From an uncultured Alphaproteobacteria bacterium (lineage in GTDB: Bacteria > Pseudomonadota > Alphaproteobacteria > Rs-D84): a stretch of 64,000 nucleotides of DNA. The notes below the pieces were generated by a model, which was not told where the DNA came from, did no database searches, and saw only the letters and a program-made list of their open reading frames with translations. Shown piece after piece: positions 58,285 through 64,000 of the stretch; position 1 is the first letter of the stretch; the number at the start of each line of letters is the position of its first letter. Location of the stretch: assembly GCA_934232895.1 (NCBI GenBank), contig CAKQGH010000001.1, forward strand, positions 62,001 to 126,000. Reading direction: 5' to 3'. The position numbers and the translations under genes were made by a program.

Positions 58285-59415
58285 TTTTATCACTTTTATT
58301 ATCTGTTCTGTGATTTTTGTGGCGTCAAAGCGCGACAGATTTTTTGTCGCCGTATCTATCATTTTTTGTGTATCCACACGACCGGTATACGCATCCATCA
58401 TACGCAGTGCCAATTCCGTCGCATCACCCGACGCGAATAATAATCCGGCGCGGCCATCCATCAAAATCTCGCGCGGGCCATTACGACAATCAGAAGCAAT
58501 ATTTAATGTGCCGACGGCGGCAGCCTCTATCAACACGGTGGGCAGTCCTTCGGAATAACTGGACAATATATTTGCGCATGCGTGCGCCATATAACCAAAT
58601 GGATTACTGGTACCACCAACAAATTCAAATTGTTGCGCTGACGGCAATGCACGCGCAATTTGTTCATATTCGCCGCGCATATTTCCATCGCCCACAAACA
58701 CCATTTTTATATTTGGCCGCCCCGCATTTTGCCAGAACATATCAAACCCGTGCAAAACCGTTTCAACATCTTTATCACGTGACAATCGTGCCACACACAC
58801 GAAATAGTCCCCCTGCGGATGTTCGCCATGCCCCGCCATATTGCGAGCACGCATAATGTCAATCGGGTTATAAATGTGGGTGATTTTGTCAGAATATTCT
58901 GGATATTTTTCGCACAGCTCTGTCGCCGCATCACGCGTCAGCATAACCAATTTGTCATATATTGATATGTATCTCATGCGGTGCTGGGCATACAGTGCAT
59001 CAATTGACGAATGCCACCATGTAATTTTTTTGCCCCGAAACTTTTTGAACTCGCGCGCAAATGAAAAATTATAATAATCAACAAACACATCAATATCATC
59101 AAAACATCGCGATGACATCATCATGTATTTGCCCAGGCGGTATATATCACGTGCCCAATGTTTGATTATTCGCCACAGAAAAAAATGCGGCATTTTTGTC
59201 CCCAACCATTTGCATGGATACAATGTCGTCATTTTTATTTCTGGGTGTGCGGCGAACCAATCACGGTATGCCGGCACAGTAATATCCACATATGTTATCA
59301 TGTGAATATTTACATCGCCACGCGCCAAGAACGCCGACAGCATCTGAATCAACACAGACTCGACCCCGCCGATCTGCATATCACGCAAACATATCGCGAT
59401 TGTTGTTTTCTTCAT
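58282..59415 (-). CDS. glycosyltransferase family 4
   Basis: A 377-residue GT-B enzyme. N-terminal IAICLRDMQIGGVESVLIQML has the GG.E acceptor-side loop. C-terminal Rossmann: YFVCVARLSRDKDVETVLHGF (R/K phosphate contacts), MVFVGDGNMRGEY, and ILSSYSEGLPTVLIEAAAVGT (EGxPxxxxEA signature). It retains configuration and adds a nucleotide-sugar residue to a surface glycan. Overlaps the GT2 stop by 4 nt (59412-59415), same operon. Confidence 0.9.
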   Translation of the reverse strand: MKKTTIAICLRDMQIGGVESVLIQMLSAFLARGDVNIHMITYVDITVPAYRDWFAAHPEIKMTTLYPCKWLGTKMPHFFLWRIIKHWARDIYRLGKYMMMSSRCFDDIDVFVDYYNFSFAREFKKFRGKKITWWHSSIDALYAQHRMRYISIYDKLVMLTRDAATELCEKYPEYSDKITHIYNPIDIMRARNMAGHGEHPQGDYFVCVARLSRDKDVETVLHGFDMFWQNAGRPNIKMVFVGDGNMRGEYEQIARALPSAQQFEFVGGTSNPFGYMAHACANILSSYSEGLPTVLIEAAAVGTLNIASDCRNGPREILMDGRAGLLFASGDATELALRMMDAYTGRVDTQKMIDTATKNLSRFDATKITEQIIKVIK

Positions 59416-60443
59416 TTTTTAATGCACCCGCATTTGATAAATTCATCTATGTCACATTTGATTTTACGTGCCCACGCATACGGCGGCGTGTCCAGCGCGC
59501 CGCACGCACGCAAATCGGAAAAGCATTTTTTTGCGACCGCAATATCATCGGCATTGTCCAGATATTTTATCTTGCGGTATGCCCACTTGATAAAGTACCA
59601 GCGGAATTTTTTTGACCACATTTCCATTTGATATGGAGTCGCCTGCTGTTTATACAATTCGTATGCACTTTTAATTCCGGTGCATAAACTCTGCATTATG
59701 CGCAGTTGTTTTGCCGACAACACAATTCCACCAAAATTCGGCACATAGAAATACAGCGGCAATGGTGCAACTGTCACACGCGGATTTTTCAGCATAATTG
59801 CCGACCACCATGGGAAATCTTCGAACAAAATACCCTTGATAAATGGGGTATCGGCAATCAAATCACGGCGATACAGGTTTTTCCATACCTGGCAATGTTT
59901 AATCAGCCATTTGCGACGTGGGTTAAACGCATTGTGTGCGCGTTCGGTTGCATATTCAAAAACATCATCGGTGACCACGGTTTTTATTGCGGCAACATTG
60001 TATTTTTTATGCATTGCCCCCGGCACCACGGAATCGGTATCCATTCCCAAAACATGCCGCACCATCAATTGTGGACGATAAATCCGGTCGTATGTAAATG
60101 ACACAATGTCCGAGCCATCACGCACCGCAAAGTGATATGCAATTTCCATTGTTTGCGGGTGGATAAAATCATCGCTGTCGACATACAAAATATAATCACC
60201 GGTTGCAACCGCCATACCAGCATTTCGCGCATCGGACAGACCGCCATTTTTCTTGGTCACAATTTTGATACGCGCATCACGAGCGGCATATTCAGACAAA
60301 ATGGCGGCAGACCCATCCGGACTGCCGTCATTTACACATATCAATTCCCAATCGTGGAAAGTTTGGTTCAGCACACTGTCGATACATCTGGGCAAATATT
60401 TTTCAACATTATACACAGGCATTATGACGGAAATCGCTGGCAT
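59412..60443 (-). CDS. glycosyltransferase family 2
   Basis: A 343-residue GT-A enzyme. ISVIMPVYNVEKYLPRCIDSVLNQTF, then ELICVNDGSPDGS, GLSDARNAGM, and YILYVDSDDF with the DxD metal motif: a textbook GT2 N-terminal domain (residues 1-110). The C-terminal half is less conserved and carries a YRRDLI-type segment. Operon: GT32-like gene, this gene, then GT4. Confidence 0.94.
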   Translation of the reverse strand: MPAISVIMPVYNVEKYLPRCIDSVLNQTFHDWELICVNDGSPDGSAAILSEYAARDARIKIVTKKNGGLSDARNAGMAVATGDYILYVDSDDFIHPQTMEIAYHFAVRDGSDIVSFTYDRIYRPQLMVRHVLGMDTDSVVPGAMHKKYNVAAIKTVVTDDVFEYATERAHNAFNPRRKWLIKHCQVWKNLYRRDLIADTPFIKGILFEDFPWWSAIMLKNPRVTVAPLPLYFYVPNFGGIVLSAKQLRIMQSLCTGIKSAYELYKQQATPYQMEMWSKKFRWYFIKWAYRKIKYLDNADDIAVAKKCFSDLRACGALDTPPYAWARKIKCDIDEFIKCGCIKK

Positions 60444-60452
60444 ATATAATCC

Positions 60453-61367
60453 TTATTTTTGATACATTCGGTTTATCATTTCGTCGGCCACACTGCCCGG
60501 GATGGGATTTTTAGCCCATGGGCTGCTGTATGTGGTTTTCTGGAAAAATGCGTCCGATGTATATTTATCAAATAATTTTTTGCTGTACGGTTCATTCGCA
60601 ATTGACCACCACAACGCGTGTGTTGGGGCCTGGTCAATATGGGGCATTGCATCAAAATACTTTTTTGCAATTGGATCATTTTCAACCAATGCCTTGAACA
60701 TCAATTGATGCATAAAATAATCAAACTCGCGTGGTTCATGCGTCCAGAAATCCAAAATCATTTGGCGCCACGCGGCCAGCAAATATGACCCACGACGCGC
60801 ACGAATGAAACAGTTTTGAATAAAACTGTACGCACTGCCCACCATATTTCCCGCCATATAGACAAAGAAATCCTGGTCTATGATGTTTTTTGGAACGGAC
60901 GCGGTTGCAAACGCGGTTGAATCCAACCAAATGCCGCCATGTTCATACAACAATTCCACCCGGCAAATATCGGCAAAGTGCGCATGCTTGATTTTACCGG
61001 CACGACGTTTTGCAACAATTTCCGGGGGCAATGTAATATAATCCCAAATTGTGTTTTCATCTAACACAACCAATTCTTGTTTGCAATTTGCACGAATACT
61101 GCGGAAACATGCCTTGACCAATTCTGGCGCTTTGTCTTCGCCCTGTAACCACAATGTCCAAATTTTTTCGTTTTTGTCATCGTGAACAGTTTTTGTTTCA
61201 GGCACCACACCCGGCGCCGCAACATACCGACGCATATATTTTGGTATTGCAATTTGCGCAACATTACAACGATGGTCGCGACGCCGATCGCGCGACCACC
61301 ACAGCGGATTTAATATATGTGCACGCACAACAATATTTGTCAGCGCCCAAGTTCTGGAAAGTTTCAT
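60453..61367 (-). CDS. capsular polysaccharide/GT32-like glycosyltransferase
   Basis: A 304-residue protein: KIWTLWLQGEDKAPELVKACFRSI (IWxxWxQGxxxxPxLV), LVVLDENTIWDYITLP, and AHFADICRVELLYEHGGIWLDST (the GT32/Caps_synth signature with DxD within WLDS region). An N-terminal basic stretch precedes the domain. Sugar donor unknown. First gene of the minus-strand glycan operon, 9 nt before the GT2 gene, and 17 nt after the recA stop. Confidence 0.85.
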   Translation of the reverse strand: MKLSRTWALTNIVVRAHILNPLWWSRDRRRDHRCNVAQIAIPKYMRRYVAAPGVVPETKTVHDDKNEKIWTLWLQGEDKAPELVKACFRSIRANCKQELVVLDENTIWDYITLPPEIVAKRRAGKIKHAHFADICRVELLYEHGGIWLDSTAFATASVPKNIIDQDFFVYMAGNMVGSAYSFIQNCFIRARRGSYLLAAWRQMILDFWTHEPREFDYFMHQLMFKALVENDPIAKKYFDAMPHIDQAPTHALWWSIANEPYSKKLFDKYTSDAFFQKTTYSSPWAKNPIPGSVADEMINRMYQK

Positions 61368-61384
61368 ACATTTTCCTTGTGTTT

Positions 61385-62467
61385 TTATTCATCAATTGTT
61401 GGCAACGCATCATCGTCGTCATCGACAGGTCCCGTTGTCATTTCTTCGGCAATGCCGGACGCACGCGCCATAATTTTATCCAACAATTCTTGCTGCACAT
61501 CCGCATGATCTTTCAACCACTGGCGGGCATTCGCCTCGCCCTGGCCCATACGTTCGTTGTTGTATGAATAGAAACTGCCCGCCTTTTCAATCAGGTCGTA
61601 TTTCACACCCATATCCAAGATTTCGCTGATGCGCGAAATTCCTTCGCCATACATAATTTTGAAATCAACCGTGCGGAACGGTGGCGCAACCTTGTTTTTC
61701 ACAACCTTGACGCGGGTTTCATTACCGATAACATTTTCTTTATCTTTGATTTGCCCCGTGCGGCGAATATCCAAACGGACCGACGCATAGAACTTTAACG
61801 CATTACCGCCCGATGTTGTTTCCGGATTACCGAACATAACACCAATTTTCATACGAATCTGGTTGATGAATATCAGCAATGTGTTGCTGCGCGAAACCGA
61901 ACCCGCTAATTTTTTCAAACTCTGTGACATCAGGCGCGCGGTCGTGCCAACAAATGAATCACCAATATTACCCTCTAATTCTGCCTTGGGCACCAATGCC
62001 GCGACCGAGTCGATTACAACAACATCAACCGCACCAGATTTAATCAATGTGTCGGCGATTTCCAACGCCTGTTCACCGGAATCCGGCTGGGATATAATCA
62101 GGTTTGCAACATCAACACCCAACTTTTTCGCATAGGACGGATCCAATGCATTTTCGGCATCAATGTATGCGCATGTGCCGCCTTTCTTTTGCGCCTCGGC
62201 CACGGCGTGCAATGCCAGTGTTGTTTTACCAGAACTTTCCGGCCCATAAATTTCAACAATGCGCCCACGCGGATACCCGCCAATTCCCAATGCGATATCC
62301 AACCCCAATGAACCGGACGAAATCGCCTCGATATTCTGTTGGGAACCGTCGCCCATTTTCATGATGGCTTCTTTGCCAAACTGTTTCTGAATTTGTGCCA
62401 ACGCAGATTCCAATGCCGGATTTTTTGCCGGCGCGGCGGCATCTTTTGCAACTTCTTTCTTTGCCAT
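61385..62467 (-). CDS. recA: recombinase RecA
   Basis: A 360-residue protein: Walker [36 protein letters not shown], Walker [14 protein letters not shown]2 region [26 protein letters not shown] (with V for I), and an acidic C-terminus (DDDDDALP). It forms filaments on ssDNA for recombination and SOS induction. The glycan operon follows within 17 nt and may read through, since no terminator is seen. Confidence 0.98.
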   Translation of the reverse strand: MAKKEVAKDAAAPAKNPALESALAQIQKQFGKEAIMKMGDGSQQNIEAISSGSLGLDIALGIGGYPRGRIVEIYGPESSGKTTLALHAVAEAQKKGGTCAYIDAENALDPSYAKKLGVDVANLIISQPDSGEQALEIADTLIKSGAVDVVVIDSVAALVPKAELEGNIGDSFVGTTARLMSQSLKKLAGSVSRSNTLLIFINQIRMKIGVMFGNPETTSGGNALKFYASVRLDIRRTGQIKDKENVIGNETRVKVVKNKVAPPFRTVDFKIMYGEGISRISEILDMGVKYDLIEKAGSFYSYNNERMGQGEANARQWLKDHADVQQELLDKIMARASGIAEEMTTGPVDDDDDALPTIDE

Positions 62468-62554
62468 AAATTTCCCCTTTTTCTTATACTGAAATCATAC
62501 ACGGAATTACGCGCGCACGCAACGAAAATAATAGGAAGAAAAATATGACAAAAA

Positions 62555-63739
62555 TTACTTTTTGGCGACCAGCACCAATGCCGAAGTCGTGCCGATTACC
62601 GCCGTCACAACCCACACGGCCGATGTTCCACCAAATATTGTAATGCACGCCGCACCCAACATTGGCGCAATAACATTGGGCAAATTCACACTGGTGCGAA
62701 ACACGCCATAGAATCGCGTTTGCTCGGATTTTTTCGTATTATCAAAGAACAACAAATCATGCACCGATTCCATCAATGCGCCCGAAATTTGCCATGCAAC
62801 AAATATCACCAACAACGGATACCCCGTCACAAATGTTGCCAGTACCGACAACCCCGCAAACGACAACAACCCCGACAGCAACCAAATTTTTTTGCCAAAA
62901 CGCCGCACCAGGCGGGCCATGGCCTCGGACAATAATAAATACGGAACGATTCCCAATGTTAAAACCCACCCCAGCGCATCATTTGAAAAACCGTTTTCAA
63001 TCACCACAATTGGCACATACAAATACCGCATTGCACGCAATGAATAATAACCAAAATTCACAATGTATGCGCGGGTCATACCGGGCTTTTTGAAAAATGC
63101 CACCGCATTGCGCCACAACACGCGCGCCGTGCGACGCGGGCTGACCGGCTTTATTTGTTTATCTTGCTGGACAATTTTGAAATATTTGAAAAACATCCAC
63201 CCGGCCAAATATATCACAGCCGATGCAAAGAACGCCGCGCGATGATCCGCCGCATCAGAAATAGCAACCGCAATCATCGGTGCAAAAAACGCGCCAATGT
63301 TTAACCACAAATGATACCGCGAATTCAACCGCGCCATACCAATGCCGCGCGAAAAATCCGACATAAACAGTGGTATCAACATTGTTGTCAATGTAATCGC
63401 AATGCCGGTTGTATAGTCCAGAATAATAAATGTGCTGGGGCGGATAGAAAAACTCATCATCGCATAGCACACCGCCAACATCAGCATTGAAAAATAAAAC
63501 ACACGAACCTTGGAAAATTGGCGAAACAGTTCGTTGGCAAACAGCCCCACAATCATACAAAACGCCGCATACAGTGCAACATACAGACCAACAATCGCCG
63601 ACGATTGAAATATTTCCAATATAACCAATGAATATACGGCATTATAAATACCATCGGCAAACCCGGTAAACAACCCCAGGTTTGCGAATGAAAAACCGCT
63701 GACGGAATTTCTGACTGATAAATATTTATCCTTGGCCAT
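62555..63739 (-). CDS. MFS transporter
   Basis: A 394-residue protein with 12 predicted TM helices and no long soluble domain. Between helices 2 and 3, LFANELFRQFSKVRVFYFSM takes the place of the GxxxDRxGRR motif, without a clear match. Hydrophobic segments with small residues alternate through to the C-terminus (VWVVTAVIGTTSALVLVAKK). Substrate unknown. The N-terminus is cytoplasmic (MAKDKYLSVRNSVSG). It stands 87 nt upstream of recA, on the same strand. Confidence 0.75.
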   Translation of the reverse strand: MAKDKYLSVRNSVSGFSFANLGLFTGFADGIYNAVYSLVILEIFQSSAIVGLYVALYAAFCMIVGLFANELFRQFSKVRVFYFSMLMLAVCYAMMSFSIRPSTFIILDYTTGIAITLTTMLIPLFMSDFSRGIGMARLNSRYHLWLNIGAFFAPMIAVAISDAADHRAAFFASAVIYLAGWMFFKYFKIVQQDKQIKPVSPRRTARVLWRNAVAFFKKPGMTRAYIVNFGYYSLRAMRYLYVPIVVIENGFSNDALGWVLTLGIVPYLLLSEAMARLVRRFGKKIWLLSGLLSFAGLSVLATFVTGYPLLVIFVAWQISGALMESVHDLLFFDNTKKSEQTRFYGVFRTSVNLPNVIAPMLGAACITIFGGTSAVWVVTAVIGTTSALVLVAKK

Positions 63740-63779
63740 GGTGGGTAAATTTTATCATAAAAATATAAAACTTCAAAAA

Positions 63780-63804
63780 ACAAAAAGCGCCCCGACCGGG
63801 GCGC
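63780..63804 (-). terminator. terminator of secB
   Basis: Stem GCGCCCCG / CGGGGCGC (63787-63804) with a 2-nt centre, then CTTTTTG on the minus strand, 24 nt after the secB stop. Confidence 0.83.
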
Positions 63805-63828
63805 CACGGAAAGAAAAAATAAATTTCT

Positions 63829-64000
63829 TTATTTTGCGTTTGCAGCCGCATTTTGCTTTTGTTCATACAATTGCGCAAAATCAACCGGCTGCATCGCGAA
63901 TGTTGGGAACCCAGATTCCGATGTCAAACGAACAATCAGACTGCGTACCGCCGGGAACAACAGTGTCGGAACATCAATCAACAATGTACGTTTTTTCGCC
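63829..64000 (-). CDS. secB: protein-export chaperone SecB, N-terminus beyond the window edge
   Basis: The last 57 codons of a minus-strand frame that enters from the right edge without a start. TLLIDVPTLLFPAVRSLIVRL, then GFPTFAMQPVDFAQLY, is the SecB C-terminal core (LLFP.AR......T...GFPP..L.P.DF..LY). It is followed by a Gln/Ala/Asn-rich tail before TAA. SecB holds preproteins unfolded for SecA, in line with the Sec genes at 42-45 kb. Confidence 0.92.
   Translation of the reverse strand, partial: AKKRTLLIDVPTLLFPAVRSLIVRLTSESGFPTFAMQPVDFAQLYEQKQNAAANAK

Noticed and set aside
1..64000. CRISPR arrays, IS elements with transposase, rRNA genes
   Set aside because: No spaced direct repeats, transposase-like proteins or rRNA sequence were found. 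The only integrase-like gene is the XerD-type housekeeping recombinase.
1..64000. Alternative genetic code (UGA as Trp)
   Set aside because: TGA terminates several well-defined genes at the expected place (trxA, lolA, the 45-aa protein) and does not occur inside conserved domains.

Overview
The window looks like the chromosome of an alphaproteobacterium with a compact, reduced genome and an intact Gram-negative envelope. Supporting genes are a MucR/Ros-type regulator, an RHH_4 protein, a SPOR-tatA pair, YajC-SecD-SecF, LolA, Lnt, LptG-type permease, SecB at the right edge and several outer-membrane barrels. A gut or host-associated lineage (for example the RF32/Rs-D84 type) is my inference from gene style and an oleate hydratase, not something the sequence proves. 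Genes are tightly packed, often overlap by 1-14 nt, and most operons end in clear hairpin/T-run terminators.

Layout. 1-7.7 kb: 3' part of miaB, then envelope proteins, a variant oleate hydratase and a TetR/methyltransferase pair with its operator. 7.7-10.2 kb: a small accessory block beside tRNA-Lys (ASCH protein, secreted protein, superinfection-immunity-like membrane protein, a possible structured RNA, a LEM-3/COG3680-type GIY-YIG protein). 10.3-19.9 kb (minus): nlpD-like, lolA-tatB-tatC, nrnA, recJ, ftsL-ftsI and sufS-sufT-sufE. 20-27.7 kb: trxA-dksA, SPOR-tatA, thrS, hemolysin III, gltX, trmB. 27.8-29.8 kb (plus): four poorly known genes including SUKH-like and RHH_4. 29.8-37.5 kb: ybeY-lnt fusion, GH24-TPR protein, mucR, rarA, two outer-membrane proteins. 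37.6-47.3 kb (minus): ftsK, PAP2, degenerate S41 protease, secF-secD-yajC, mutL, greA. 47.4-50 kb (plus): lptG, an unannotated 45-aa membrane protein, xerD, J-protein. 50-55.2 kb: trxB, serS, an unknown gene, typA. 55.2-61.4 kb: a surface-glycan glycosyltransferase cluster. 61.4-64 kb: recA, an MFS transporter and the 3' end of secB.

The most interesting observation is regulatory. Upstream of thrS, inside a leader of about 160 nt, there is a 20-codon ORF with seven threonine codons (six consecutive) running into a GC-rich hairpin: the architecture of ribosome-mediated attenuation, here on an aminoacyl-tRNA synthetase gene. serS has a comparable leader: an excellent promoter, then a 17-codon ORF with three serine codons directly before a small hairpin. 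Together they suggest that this lineage controls synthetases by leader-peptide attenuation. Other points of note are the ybeY-lnt fusion, a zinc-ligand-less MucR, a cysteine-less DksA, an S41-fold protein without its catalytic dyad, a nested heptamer palindrome at 58184-58284, and the tRNA-Lys-adjacent accessory block.
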